A DNA stretch of 64,000 nt from Pantoea sp. SOD02 (GTDB lineage Bacteria > Pseudomonadota > Gammaproteobacteria > Enterobacterales > Enterobacteriaceae), in assembly GCF_024707505.1 (NCBI RefSeq), contig NZ_CP102604.1:2480001-2544000 (forward strand). The letters are read 5' to 3'. Shown piece by piece: positions 18,504 to 27,345 of this stretch (position 1 is the stretch's first letter; the number at the start of each line of letters is the position of its first letter). Below the pieces are notes generated by a model that saw nothing but the letters and a program-made list of their open reading frames with translations, did no database searches and had not been told where the DNA came from. The translations under genes were made by a program, and so were the position numbers.

Positions 18504-19799
18504 TTACGCGCTCAGCCAGCCCAGTTTGATGACAAACAGAATCGACAGAATGATCAGCGCCGGGTTGACCTCTTTGGTGCGGCCGCTCAGCAGTTTCACC
18601 ACTGTCCAGGTGATGAATCCGAAGGCAATACCGTTGGCGATTGAGTAAGTCAGCGGCATCGTCAACGCAGTCACGGTTACCGGCGCGGCGGTGGTGATGT
18701 CTTTCCAGTCAATATCTGCCAGACCAGACGCCATCAGCACCGCAACAAACAGCAGCGCTGGCGCGGTGGCATAAACCGGTACACTGCCCGCCAGCGGCGA
18801 GAAGAACAGGCTTAGCAGGAACAGAATCGCCACCACAATTGCCGTCAAACCGGTACGGCCACCGGCGCTGACGCCCGCAGCAGATTCCACATAGCTGGTG
18901 GTGGTTGACGTACCGAGCAGCGAGCCAAACAGCGCAGCGGCGCTATCTGCGATCAACGCACGGCCCATTTTCGGCACGTTGCCCTGCTCATCCGCCAGTC
19001 CAGCACGCTTGGTCACACCCAGCAAGGTGCCGGTGTTATCGAACACGTCCACGAACAGGAAGGCGAAGATCACGCTGACCAGGCCAACGTTAAAAGCTCC
19101 CGCAATATCCAACTGCATAAAGGTTGGCGCGATAGAAGGCGGAGCAGAGAACACGCCGCCAAACGGCGTCAGGCCAATGCCCATGGAGATGAAAGTCACC
19201 ACCAAAATGCCGATCAGCACCGCGCCGGTAACGCGACGCGCTTCCAGCACCACAATGATGAAGAAGCCGAGCAGCGCCAGCAGCGGACCCGGTTTGGTCA
19301 GGTCGCCCAGGCCAACCAGCGTAGCTGGGTTATCCACCACGATACCCGCGCCTTCCAGCGCGATTATCGCCAGGAACAGGCCGATACCGGCACCAATACC
19401 GGCACGCAGCGGCAGCGGAATGCTGTTAATAATCCACTCACGAATTTTGAAAAGCGACATGGCAAAGAAGATCACCGCCGACAAGAACACCGCGCCCAGT
19501 GCGACTTGCCACGTGTAACCCATATGCAGAACCACGGTATAGGTAAAGAAGGCGTTGAGGCCCATGCCCGGTGCGAGTGCAATCGGATAGTTAGCGATCA
19601 GGCCCATTAACACACAGCCAATCGCCGCTGCCAGACAGGTCGCCACGAAGACCGCACCTTTATCCATGCCAGTTGCACCGAGAATGCTCGGGTTAACAAA
19701 CAGGATGTAAGCCATTGCCAGGAAGGTGGTGATCCCCGCAATAATTTCTGTGCGAACCGTTGTGTTGTGCGCTTTTAGTTTGAAGAGTTTTTCTAACAT
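18504..19799 (-). CDS. NCS2-family purine permease
   Basis: About 431 residues, with 12-14 transmembrane segments of the nucleobase-cation symporter-2 family, adenine/guanine/hypoxanthine branch. Markers are RTEIIAGITTFLAMAYILFVNP, ALAPGMGLNAFFTYTVV, FDNTGTLLGVTKRAGL and YVESAAGVSAGGRTGLTA. It resembles the E. coli AdeP/AdeQ type and Bacillus PbuG more than the GhxP type, so adenine or hypoxanthine uptake by proton symport is the best guess. Three ATG codons are stacked at the start (19799, 19802, 19805); the third is spaced best from GAGAG. An adenine permease next to amn, which makes adenine, is suggestive. Confidence 0.9.
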   Translation of the reverse strand: MLEKLFKLKAHNTTVRTEIIAGITTFLAMAYILFVNPSILGATGMDKGAVFVATCLAAAIGCVLMGLIANYPIALAPGMGLNAFFTYTVVLHMGYTWQVALGAVFLSAVIFFAMSLFKIREWIINSIPLPLRAGIGAGIGLFLAIIALEGAGIVVDNPATLVGLGDLTKPGPLLALLGFFIIVVLEARRVTGAVLIGILVVTFISMGIGLTPFGGVFSAPPSIAPTFMQLDIAGAFNVGLVSVIFAFLFVDVFDNTGTLLGVTKRAGLADEQGNVPKMGRALIADSAAALFGSLLGTSTTTSYVESAAGVSAGGRTGLTAIVVAILFLLSLFFSPLAGSVPVYATAPALLFVAVLMASGLADIDWKDITTAAPVTVTALTMPLTYSIANGIAFGFITWTVVKLLSGRTKEVNPALIILSILFVIKLGWLSA

Positions 19800-19909
19800 C
19801 ATCATCTCTCATGAGCGGAGTCGGCACGAATGCGCGCGCTCCTTGCCAATGTGGTTTACAGACTTATTTTTTTATTGGACGCAAGGCGTTTAACCTTCCC
19901 CTGTCCACA

Positions 19910-20034
19910 TATCCGTCATCCTTCAAATTGCAGATGCGTTGGCTGCACTTACTTACCCCGGTCACTTACTTAAGTAAGCTCCCGGAGATGCGTAAGCTTG
20001 CCGCCTTCCTGCAACTTGAATTATTTAGGGTATA
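19910..20034. repeat. ERIC (intergenic repeat unit) element
   Basis: About 125 bp. It runs from TATCCGTCATCCTTCAAATTG to CTTGAATTATTTAGGGTATA, with the central inverted repeat CACTTACTTAAGTAAGCTCC and the flank GCCGCCTTCCTGCAA. This is the layout of the enterobacterial repetitive intergenic consensus. It lies in the 513-bp gap between the purine permease and the response regulator gene. The rest of that gap holds their divergent promoters, with no other recognised structure. Confidence 0.85.
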
Positions 20035-20312
20035 GCAATAGCTATGCCATCACCCTACGCAATCGATTACGTTTCCGAATAATGCTTCGCTTAGGATAAT
20101 TCCGAACCAGAATGAGGCGCGATTATGGTGCATTGCACCAGCGCTGCGCAATCGTTTTCCCTCGCTACGATTGTTTGGCAAAAAGAGTGCGGCACTGCAC
20201 GCTTCCGCACTCTGCCAGGCGATGGCGCTCACGTTTCTGTTGCCTGAATCAGCAGGTAAAAAACATCGGGTTACACTGCTTTTAACCCTTTCGTAACAAA
20301 AGAGGCGCATCC

Positions 20313-21059
20313 ATGAAGCCCGCGATTTTGGTGGTCGATGATGATCGTGCAGTGTGCGAATTGCTGCACGATGTGTTGAATGAACATGTATTTACCGTTT
20401 ATTGCTGCCATCAGGGTAAAGATGCGCTGGCCCTGCTGTCGCTGCACCCGGAAATTTCGCTGGTGATGCTGGATATGATGCTGCCAGACACCAACGGCTT
20501 GCTGGTGCTGCAACAGATGCAGCGGCAGCGTCCCGATCTGCTGGTGATCATGTTGACCGGCATGGGTTCGGAAGCGGACATGGTGGTGGGACTGGAGATG
20601 GGCGCGGATGATTACATCGCCAAGCCGTTCAACCCGCGCGTGGTGGTGGCACGAGCGCGCGCTGCACTGCGTCGCTGCGGACGACTGGCGCAACCGGAAG
20701 CGTTGCCGGATGAAGGCTGGCAATTCAACGGCTGGCGGCTGGACGATGCGCGCTGTCAGCTGTTCAATCCGCAGCGCGAAAGCGTGCCGCTGACGCAAGG
20801 TGAATATACGCTGCTGCGCGCGCTGGTGGCGCATGCGCGCAAAGTATTAACCCGCGATCAACTGCTCGAACTGACGCACAGCGAAAGCCTTGAAGTGTTT
20901 GATCGCACCATTGATGTACTGATTATGCGGCTACGACGCAAGATCGAAAGCAACCCGCATCAACCGAGCCTGATCCGCACCATTCGCGGTCTCGGCTATG
21001 TTTTCTCCGCCGACGTGATGCGTCCTGCCTCTTCGGCGCGTGAAACACAAATCGCCTGA
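20313..21059 (+). CDS. OmpR/PhoB-family response regulator
   Basis: A 248-residue protein. The receiver domain has acidic Asp9-11, phosphoacceptor Asp54 (VMLDMMLP), Thr82 and Lys104 (YIAKPFNP). The C-terminal winged helix includes LTQGEYTLLRALVAHARKVL, TIDVLIMRLRRKIE and IRTIRGLGYVF. AGAGG precedes the start. It is separated from the hybrid kinase at 27346 by the six-gene sugar cassette on the other strand, and is probably its partner and a regulator of that cassette (inference). Its last 64 bp overlap the 3' end of the convergent kinase gene. Confidence 0.93.
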   Translation: MKPAILVVDDDRAVCELLHDVLNEHVFTVYCCHQGKDALALLSLHPEISLVMLDMMLPDTNGLLVLQQMQRQRPDLLVIMLTGMGSEADMVVGLEMGADDYIAKPFNPRVVVARARAALRRCGRLAQPEALPDEGWQFNGWRLDDARCQLFNPQRESVPLTQGEYTLLRALVAHARKVLTRDQLLELTHSESLEVFDRTIDVLIMRLRRKIESNPHQPSLIRTIRGLGYVFSADVMRPASSARETQIA

Positions 21060-22045
21060 TCCATCCAGCGCTGCATCTCGGCTAATGGCCGCGTGCCGTC
21101 CAGCGCGTTTGCGGCATGCAGATTAAAACAGGCGCAGGTGTGCGCCAGCTTCAGCGTTTCCGTCAGCGACCAGCCTTCGTGGCTGGCATAAAGTACACCG
21201 GCGCAAAACGCATCGCCCGCGCCAACGCTACCCACAATCTCTTCCGGCGCTAAACACCACGCCGGTTGCCAGCGCCCTTCGCCGTCCGCTTGCTGGCCCC
21301 ACGCGCCTTCCGGTGCGTGAATCACCACTCGCTGACGTACGCCTTGCTGCATTAGCCAGGTCGCCGCCTCGGCAAAGGCTGCGGGTGCAGCAAGCCCGTG
21401 CGGCGTACGCAGACTTACGCCGGTGAGCGATTGCGCCTCCAGTTCGTTAATCACCAGATAGTCGAGCCAGCGTAGCGCAGGCACCACCAGCGGGCGATAT
21501 TCGCCCACGCGCGACACCAAATCGAGTGAGGTGAGGTAGCCGCGTTGCTGCATCTGCGCCAGCAATCGTGCGCTGCGCGTGCCGTATTCCTCATCCGGCA
21601 CATCGAGGCTATCCAGCAGCAGCAAATAACCAAGATGGAAGATGCGATGTGCAGTAGAGACGTCGGCGAAATGCGCCAAATCAAGCTTGCCATTGGCACC
21701 GCGAGCATGGAAGAAGGTGCGCTGGCCGTCCGGCGTAGTCATCACCTGCGTCATCGCCGTGTTGATACCTGCGGTGCGCTGCACAAACTGGCGGTCGATG
21801 TGATGGTCATCCAGCAGTTGCAGGATGTAGTCGCCGTCGCTGTCCTCGCCCACCATGCCAACGCCCGCCAACGGCAAGTTCAGCTGCATGCGCGCCAGGG
21901 TAAACAGCACGTTGAGCGCCGCGCCGCCGCTGCACTTCTCGCTGTGCTGAATTTCCGTCAGCCAGCCCTGTTCCGGCCAGTGGCTGATGCGCTGCACGTG
22001 ATCCACCAGCATGCTGCCGGCACCGATGATTCCGTTACGCACCAT
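20996..22045 (-). CDS. PfkB-family sugar kinase
   Basis: A 349-residue ribokinase-type kinase. N-terminal GAGSMLVDHV and a glycine-rich GGAALNVLFTLARMQ (family signature 1) are followed by the C-terminal GSVGAGDAFCAGVLYA (signature 2, catalytic Asp in GAGD). The family phosphorylates sugars at O1 or O5/O6. In this cassette a ketose 1-phosphate or bisphosphate would suit the aldolase next door. The start MVRNGIIG at 22045 follows GGAGG and lies 4 bp after the aldolase stop. Last gene of the operon. The substrate is not known. Confidence 0.88.
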   Translation of the reverse strand: MVRNGIIGAGSMLVDHVQRISHWPEQGWLTEIQHSEKCSGGAALNVLFTLARMQLNLPLAGVGMVGEDSDGDYILQLLDDHHIDRQFVQRTAGINTAMTQVMTTPDGQRTFFHARGANGKLDLAHFADVSTAHRIFHLGYLLLLDSLDVPDEEYGTRSARLLAQMQQRGYLTSLDLVSRVGEYRPLVVPALRWLDYLVINELEAQSLTGVSLRTPHGLAAPAAFAEAATWLMQQGVRQRVVIHAPEGAWGQQADGEGRWQPAWCLAPEEIVGSVGAGDAFCAGVLYASHEGWSLTETLKLAHTCACFNLHAANALDGTRPLAEMQRWMDQAICVSRAEEAGRITSAEKT

Positions 22046-22049
22046 GCTG

Positions 22050-22910
22050 TCAGGCCCTCCCGGCGCTGCCAAATACCTGCATCTGCTGCGCCACCACGTT
22101 AGCGATGTCGCGCTCCACCGCCATCAGCAATTCGGCAAAGGAGTCGTAGCGCGCATCGCGCTGGGTAATCTGCGCTTCAATCGCGCCGAGCGCCGCCTGC
22201 GACATGCCGGTGTAGAAGTTAATTTTGTTGATGCCGAGGCTAACGGCGCGGCGGAAGTCCGCATCGCTAATGCCGGAGCCGCCATGCAGCACCAGCGGAA
22301 TGCCAGCCGTCGAGCGAATCGCCGCCAGCCGGTCGAAGTCGAGTTTGGGTTCGCCCTTGTATTTGCCGTGCGCATTGCCAATCGCCACCGCCAGGCAATC
22401 AATGCCGGTGGCGTGCACAAAATCAGCGGCCTGCGCCGGATCGGTGAATTTATCGCTGTCGGCCTCGCCAAACAGCGCGCCGCCTTCATCGCCGCCCACC
22501 GCACCGAGTTCGGCTTCCACCGAAACGCCAAGCGCGTGGCACATCTTCACCACTTCGCGCGTCTGGCGTACGTTTTCCTCGTAGCTGAGCGTCGAGCCAT
22601 CGAACATGACCGAGGTGAAACCAAGACGAATCGCCTGCATCACCGCCTCAAAGTGCAGGCCGTGATCGAGATGCAGCACCACCGGAATATCGTGCAGCGC
22701 CGCTTCGGTGCGCACGGCGGCGACCAGATGTTCGAGGCTGACGTACTTAAAATGCACTTCGGCGATGCTGATGATAAATGGTGAGCGCTGCCGCTCAGCG
22801 GCCTGATAAAGCGCGCGCAGAAAATGGGTATCGAGGACGTTAAACGCGCCGAGCGCGTAGCCGTTCTGTTGCGCATGGGCCAAACCCTGCGCCAGGGAAA
22901 TCAGTGCCAT
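22050..22910 (-). CDS. Class II aldolase (ketose-bisphosphate aldolase family)
   Basis: A 286-residue zinc-dependent aldolase of the FbaA/GatY/KbaY family. The sequence begins ALGAFNVLD. It has the catalytic and zinc region VVLHLDHGLHFE (Asp/His near 81-84), EAELGAVGGDE, GNAHGKYKGEPKLDF and VLHGGSGISD. The family splits ketose phosphates into dihydroxyacetone phosphate plus an aldehyde. Which ketose is cleaved here cannot be read from sequence. AGGAG precedes the ATG. Genes on both sides are in the same operon (4 and 11 bp gaps). Confidence 0.9.
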   Translation of the reverse strand: MALISLAQGLAHAQQNGYALGAFNVLDTHFLRALYQAAERQRSPFIISIAEVHFKYVSLEHLVAAVRTEAALHDIPVVLHLDHGLHFEAVMQAIRLGFTSVMFDGSTLSYEENVRQTREVVKMCHALGVSVEAELGAVGGDEGGALFGEADSDKFTDPAQAADFVHATGIDCLAVAIGNAHGKYKGEPKLDFDRLAAIRSTAGIPLVLHGGSGISDADFRRAVSLGINKINFYTGMSQAALGAIEAQITQRDARYDSFAELLMAVERDIANVVAQQMQVFGSAGRA

Positions 22911-22921
22911 ATCAGGCTCCT

Positions 22922-23605
22922 TTAGGCTAGCCAGCGGTGATATTCGTTACACAGCAGCCAGCGCGGTTCTTCATCTTCATCAAGCGGATTGAAGCGTGCC
23001 AGCGGGGTGAGAAACACGTTGTCGTGTTCGTCGTCGTTGGGCATTGAGACTTCGCCTACCAGCACGTCGCCATAGCCCTCTTCACCCCAAAAGCTGTGCC
23101 AGATGCCCGGCAGCAAAGTGACGCTTTCGCCCGGCGATAAACGCAGCTGCGAACCGGCGGCATGGGTTTGGCGGATGCCATCCAGCGTGACGTTGACCGC
23201 CGTATCGGCCAGCTGATTGCCCGCGCGGTTATGCAGCGTAACGATCAGATTGCCGCCGCCGCGATTGATAATGTCTTCCATTTTTTGCGGGTGATAATGC
23301 ATTGGCGTGACCTGCCCTTCGCGCACATGCATGATCTTTTCGGCGTAAGGTTTGGCCCACGGCTGGCCACCGCGCGAACCGTTGCGCAATGTGAACAGGG
23401 TTAAACCGGTTTGATTGAAATCGTCAGCGCCGAAGCTGGTGACATCCCAGCCGAGGTGCAGCGCCAGCAGTTCATCGGCGTCATGTTTATCGAGCGCGCG
23501 CCACTGGCTGAGGCCGTAATCGGCCCACGGCGGCAGATGCACATCCTGGCGCATAAAGAATTCGCGGGTGCGTTGTAAGATCGCATTCACTTCTGAGCGT
23601 TGCAT
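22922..23605 (-). CDS. D-lyxose ketol-isomerase family sugar isomerase
   Basis: A 227-residue cupin-fold isomerase; length and sequence fit the D-lyxose isomerase family, whose members interconvert D-lyxose/D-xylulose and D-mannose/D-fructose with a bound metal. The motif MHYHPQKMEDIINRGGGNL carries His, His and Glu metal ligands; a later histidine is in LLPGIWHSFWGE. AGGAG lies 5 nt before the ATG. As the only isomerase in the cassette it would make the ketose for the kinase. The true sugar could be lyxose or another aldose. Confidence 0.88.
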   Translation of the reverse strand: MQRSEVNAILQRTREFFMRQDVHLPPWADYGLSQWRALDKHDADELLALHLGWDVTSFGADDFNQTGLTLFTLRNGSRGGQPWAKPYAEKIMHVREGQVTPMHYHPQKMEDIINRGGGNLIVTLHNRAGNQLADTAVNVTLDGIRQTHAAGSQLRLSPGESVTLLPGIWHSFWGEEGYGDVLVGEVSMPNDDEHDNVFLTPLARFNPLDEDEEPRWLLCNEYHRWLA

Positions 23606-23631
23606 GAAAGCTCCTCACCTTATGGGGTTCA

Positions 23632-23655
23632 GGTCGCCATGAATGGCGACCCTAC
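23632..23655 (-). repeat. REP-like palindrome in the sugar operon
   Basis: GGTCGCCAT-GA-ATGGCGACC plus CTAC, in the 62-bp gap between the isomerase and binding-protein genes. Confidence 0.88.
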
Positions 23656-23667
23656 ATCTGTGTGGGC

Positions 23668-24606
23668 TTACTTCACCGTCCAGCCCTTGTAACTGCTAAC
23701 GCTGTTACGATCGATCATCGTCACCGGAATCAGCACCGGCTTATCTGGCGCGGGTTTGCCCTGCAGGATGTCATAGCCAATCTCCACCGCTTTCGCCGCC
23801 ATCACCTGCGGGTCTTGCGCTGGCGTTGCCACGAACAGCGAGCCTTTGCGCTTCAGCGCTTCTTCACCGTCTGGCGATCCATCGACGCCGACAATAAAGA
23901 ACTCATTGCGCTGCGCCTGTTTCGCCGCCAGATCGGCACCAATCGCGGTTGGGTCGTTAATCGCGAACACGGCATCAATCTTCGGATTAGCCGACAGCAG
24001 GCCGGTCATCACTTCGAGGCCACCTTCGCGGCTGCCTTTGGCGTTCTGGTTATAGGAGAGCAGCTTGATGTCCGGATGGGTTTTCAGCTCGTTCATGCAG
24101 CCTTCCACACGGTTCTGTACCGCAGAAACCGGCGGTCCGTTGATGATCACCACGTTGCCTTTGGCTTTCAGGCGATCGGAGATGTATTTGCACGCCATGG
24201 CACCGGCGGCAGTGTTATCGGAGGTGATAGTCGCGTTAGCGCCGTCTGCCGCCACGTCGACCGCCACCACCACAATCCCGGCATCACGCGCACGTTTTAC
24301 CGCGGGCGCGATGCCTTTGGAATCGGCGGCGTTGAGGATAATCATGTCTACTTTGGCGGCGATGAAGTTATCAATCTGTCCTACCTGCTGACCGAGATCG
24401 TAGCCGCTGGAGACCAGCGTTACGTTGACCTTGTCACCCGCCAGCTCACGCGCCTTCAGCTCCGCACCTTTGGTGATCTGCACGAAGAACGGGTTGGCGA
24501 GATCGCCGACGGTCACACCAATGGATTTCAGCTCTTTGGCCTGCACCAATGGCGCGCTCAGAAGCGTAGCCGCCAGCAGTCCGGTTAGAATCGGATTAAA
24601 ACGCAT
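23668..24606 (-). CDS. Ribose-type sugar ABC transporter periplasmic binding protein
   Basis: A 312-residue precursor. The signal peptide MRFNPILTGLLAATLLSAPL, then VQA, has cleavage before KELKSIGV. The mature part shows the RbsB-like pattern VGDLANPFFVQITKGAELKA, AADSKGIAPAVKRARDAGI, VVAVDVAADGA, and FAINDPTAIGADLAAKQA with VGVDGSPDGEEALKR in the C-terminal lobe. The sugar bound is unknown. GCAGGAGA lies upstream. Third gene of the operon. Confidence 0.92.
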   Translation of the reverse strand: MRFNPILTGLLAATLLSAPLVQAKELKSIGVTVGDLANPFFVQITKGAELKARELAGDKVNVTLVSSGYDLGQQVGQIDNFIAAKVDMIILNAADSKGIAPAVKRARDAGIVVVAVDVAADGANATITSDNTAAGAMACKYISDRLKAKGNVVIINGPPVSAVQNRVEGCMNELKTHPDIKLLSYNQNAKGSREGGLEVMTGLLSANPKIDAVFAINDPTAIGADLAAKQAQRNEFFIVGVDGSPDGEEALKRKGSLFVATPAQDPQVMAAKAVEIGYDILQGKPAPDKPVLIPVTMIDRNSVSSYKGWTVK

Positions 24607-24637
24607 AGTCGATGTTCTCCTGCTTTTTGGTTTTTAT

Positions 24638-24691
24638 GGTCGCCATAACTGACGCCCCTGCTTACTTGTAGGGTCGGCATTCATGCCGACC
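24638..24691. repeat. REP-like pair, one copy decayed
   Basis: The plus element at 24668-24691 is GTAG plus GGTCGGCAT-TC-ATGCCGACC (compensated stem variant). On its left, 24638-24661 reads GGTCGCCATAACTGACGCCC then CTGC, five mismatches from a minus-oriented element, so probably an eroded partner. It lies between the binding-protein and permease genes. Confidence 0.78.
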
Positions 24692-24701
24692 TGGTAACAA
24701 C

Positions 24702-25685
24702 TCAACCCACGTGATGCCGCGTCCGGTACTTATCGATCAACACCGCGATAATGATCACCGCGCCCTTAATCACTAACTGCCAGAAATAGGAGACGCCCAT
24801 CAGCGTCATGCCGTTATTCAGCGTGGCAATGATCAGCGCACCAATCAGCGTGCCGGTAATGGTGCCGATACCGCCGACAAAGCTGGTGCCGCCAAGGATC
24901 ACCGCCGCTATCGCGTCCAGCTCATAGCCAACGCCGAGGTTGCCGTTGGCGCTATACAGCCGCGAGGCGCTCATCAATCCGGCCAGCCCAGATAGCAAAC
25001 CGCTCATGGCGTAGACAAACAGCAGTACCACGCTAACTTTGATGCCGGTCAGGCGCGCCGCCTGCACGTTGCCGCCGACCGCATAAATGTGTACACCCAG
25101 CGTGGTGCGACGCAGAATGAACCAGCACAGCGCAATCACCGCAAAGGCGATAATGATCAGCCACGGCACCGGCCCGAGATAGCCGTTGCCTATCCACTCA
25201 AAGTTGATGTCGGAGTTGATCACCGTGGTGCCGTTCGCCAGCAGATAAGCCGCGCCGCGCATCGCGGTGTAGGTGCCGAGGGTGACAATAAAGGGCGGCA
25301 GCCCTGCCCACGCCACCAGAATGCCGTTGAACAACCCCATAATCAGCCCGGCACCTAACGCCGCCGGAATCGTCAGTGACGCAAACGCCGGATCGAGCGA
25401 CACCACCATCGCCACCACCGCTGTGGTGCCGAGCATCGATCCCACCGACAAATCGATGCCGCCGGTGAGAATGACAAAGGTCATGCCCGCCGCCAGCACG
25501 ATGTTGATCGAGGCCTGACGCGTAATGTTGAGCAAATTGCCCTCGGTGAAGAAGTTCGGCGTGACAAAGCCAAATACCGCCACAATCAGGATCAGAATCG
25601 GCAGGATGCCGACGGTTTGCAGCAGGTCACTCATTAACGCGCGCTTTAGCGTTGGACTTTTTACGCGTGCGGATTCACTGGTCAT
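24702..25685 (-). CDS. Ribose-type sugar ABC transporter permease
   Basis: A 327-residue RbsC-like membrane protein with 8-10 helices. Typical stretches are GMTFVILTGGIDLSVGSMLG, PPFIVTLGTYTAMRGAAYL, GGNVQAARLTGI (coupling loop to the ATPase), LDAIAAVILGGTSFVGG, and GTLIGALIIATLNNGM near the C terminus. GAGGAGA lies before the ATG. Forms a homodimeric channel for the sugar with the ATPase upstream. Confidence 0.93.
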   Translation of the reverse strand: MTSESARVKSPTLKRALMSDLLQTVGILPILILIVAVFGFVTPNFFTEGNLLNITRQASINIVLAAGMTFVILTGGIDLSVGSMLGTTAVVAMVVSLDPAFASLTIPAALGAGLIMGLFNGILVAWAGLPPFIVTLGTYTAMRGAAYLLANGTTVINSDINFEWIGNGYLGPVPWLIIIAFAVIALCWFILRRTTLGVHIYAVGGNVQAARLTGIKVSVVLLFVYAMSGLLSGLAGLMSASRLYSANGNLGVGYELDAIAAVILGGTSFVGGIGTITGTLIGALIIATLNNGMTLMGVSYFWQLVIKGAVIIIAVLIDKYRTRHHVG

Positions 25686-25695
25686 TGCGCTCTCC

Positions 25696-27201
25696 TCAGG
25701 CCTGAACCGGCTGCGCGCCGGTGGCCAGTGTCATAATGTTTTCCTGGCTAATCTCTGCCCCACTCAACTCACCGGCGATGGCGCCTTCACGCATCACATA
25801 GACGCGGTCGCTCATGCCCACCACTTCCGGTAACTCGCTGGAGATCATTAAAATCGCCACGCCCTGCTGCGCCATCTGCTGCATCATGCGGTAGATTTCG
25901 CTCTTGGCGCCGACATCAACGCCGCGCGTTGGCTCATCGAGAATCAGGATGCGCGGCGCTATCGCCACCCAGCGTGAAATCAGCAGCTTCTGCTGATTGC
26001 CGCCGGACAAGCCGCCCGCGCGCACCTGCGCATGCGGCACGCGGATGTTGAGCGCATCAATCGCCTCGCTAGCGATCTTCTGCCCTTTGCGCCGGTTCAG
26101 CAGGCCGTAGCTGGCGTCGCGCTCCAGCGTCGCCATCACGATGTTGTCCTGCGCCGCCAGTTCGAGGAACAAGCCCTGCTCTTTGCGGTTCTCGGTGAGA
26201 AAGCCGATGCCGCGCGCAATGGCGTCGCGCGGCGAGTGAATCTGCACTTTTTCCCCGTCGATCCAGATCTCGCCGCCGCTCGGTTGATGCACGCCAAAAA
26301 TCAGCTGCGCCAGTTCGCTGCGCCCGGCGCCAACCAGCCCCGCCAGGCCGACGATCTCACCGGCCCGCACCGACAGGCTGCTGGGATGCACTTTGTGTTT
26401 GTCGCACAGGTGATTGACGGCGAGACGGATGTCGCCGAGCGGAATGTTGCGGTCTTTGTTGAACAGATCGCTGAGCGGCCGCCCGACCATCATGCGCACC
26501 AGCTCGCTGGCGTTAAGCTGCTCGCGCGTCAGGCTGCCGACGTACTGTCCGTCGCGCAGCACACTAACGCGATCCGACAGCTCATACACTTCCGCCATGC
26601 GATGGCTGATGTAGATGATCGCCATCCCTTCGCTGCGCAGACGTTTTATCAGCGCAAACAGCTGCTCGGTTTCACGGTTCGAGAGTGCGGCAGTCGGCTC
26701 ATCCATTACCAGAATGCGGCTGTTGCGATGCAGCGCGCGGGCGATTTCCACCTGCTGCTGCTCGGCAATGCTCAGGCGGCTAACCAGATCGGTGGCGCTG
26801 AACTGCGCGCCCAAACGATCAATCACTCGCTGCGCCTCTTCCGCCATCTGGCGACGCTTCACCAGGCCCGCGCGGGTGATTTCACTGCCGAGAAAGATGT
26901 TCTCCGCCACCGTCAGATTCGGTGCCAGATTGATCTCCTGATAAATCAGGGTGATGCCCGCCGCCAACGCCTCTTTTGGGCCTTTAATGGTGTACGGCTG
27001 GCCGTCGATAAGAATTTCCCCGCTGCTGGCGGTATAGGCACCGGCCAGAATTTTCATCAATGTACTTTTGCCCGCGCCGTTTTCGCCCATCAGCGCATGC
27101 ACTTCACCGGGCCAGACCGTGAGGTCCACCCCTTTTAACGCATAGAAACTGCCGAAGCGTCGGGTGATCGCGCGCATTTCTAATATCGGTGCTGTCGCCA
27201 T
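25696..27201 (-). CDS. Ribose-type sugar ABC transporter ATPase (two-domain)
   Basis: A 501-residue fused ATPase of the RbsA type. The first nucleotide-binding domain has Walker [10 protein letters not shown], signature [15 protein letters not shown] and Walker [11 protein letters not shown]. The second has a degenerate Walker A ([10 protein letters not shown]), signature [14 protein letters not shown] and Walker [14 protein letters not shown]. The start MATAPILEM at 27201 has AGGAG 7 nt upstream; the 24 residues above it in the open frame are not supported. First gene of the sugar operon, divergent from the hybrid kinase gene with 144 bp between. Confidence 0.94.
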   Translation of the reverse strand: MATAPILEMRAITRRFGSFYALKGVDLTVWPGEVHALMGENGAGKSTLMKILAGAYTASSGEILIDGQPYTIKGPKEALAAGITLIYQEINLAPNLTVAENIFLGSEITRAGLVKRRQMAEEAQRVIDRLGAQFSATDLVSRLSIAEQQQVEIARALHRNSRILVMDEPTAALSNRETEQLFALIKRLRSEGMAIIYISHRMAEVYELSDRVSVLRDGQYVGSLTREQLNASELVRMMVGRPLSDLFNKDRNIPLGDIRLAVNHLCDKHKVHPSSLSVRAGEIVGLAGLVGAGRSELAQLIFGVHQPSGGEIWIDGEKVQIHSPRDAIARGIGFLTENRKEQGLFLELAAQDNIVMATLERDASYGLLNRRKGQKIASEAIDALNIRVPHAQVRAGGLSGGNQQKLLISRWVAIAPRILILDEPTRGVDVGAKSEIYRMMQQMAQQGVAILMISSELPEVVGMSDRVYVMREGAIAGELSGAEISQENIMTLATGAQPVQA

Positions 27202-27260
27202 GACGAGGCTCCTGCTGGCAAAGGTTGCAGCGAGTAAAGCCTCCTTAGATAAATGGAAAA

Positions 27261-27313
27261 TGTCAGCGGCCATTCATATTTGTCATATTTCGCCCCGATC
27301 GCGCTTCTATACT
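27261..27313 (+). promoter_or_regulatory. Candidate response-regulator site and -10 for the hybrid kinase gene
   Basis: TGTCA occurs twice in direct orientation 20 bp apart (27261-27265, 27281-27285), next to the expected -35 of a good -10 TATACT (27308-27313). The -35 hexamer itself is poor (ATATTT), as expected of an activator-dependent promoter. Direct repeats near -35 are the usual binding mode of PhoB-class regulators. Assignment to the regulator at 20313 is inference. Confidence 0.35.
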
Positions 27314-27345
27314 CGCCAGCAGTTGAGCGGTAAGGAGTGGCAGCC

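Noticed and set aside
19879..19898. PurR-like box (ACGCAAGGCGTTTAACC) upstream of the purine permease
   Set aside because: It needs a one-base insertion at the dyad centre compared with the PurR operator; too weak to list.
19811..20035. Plus-strand open frame across the ERIC element
   Set aside because: It runs through the palindromic repeat and has no ribosome site or protein-like composition.
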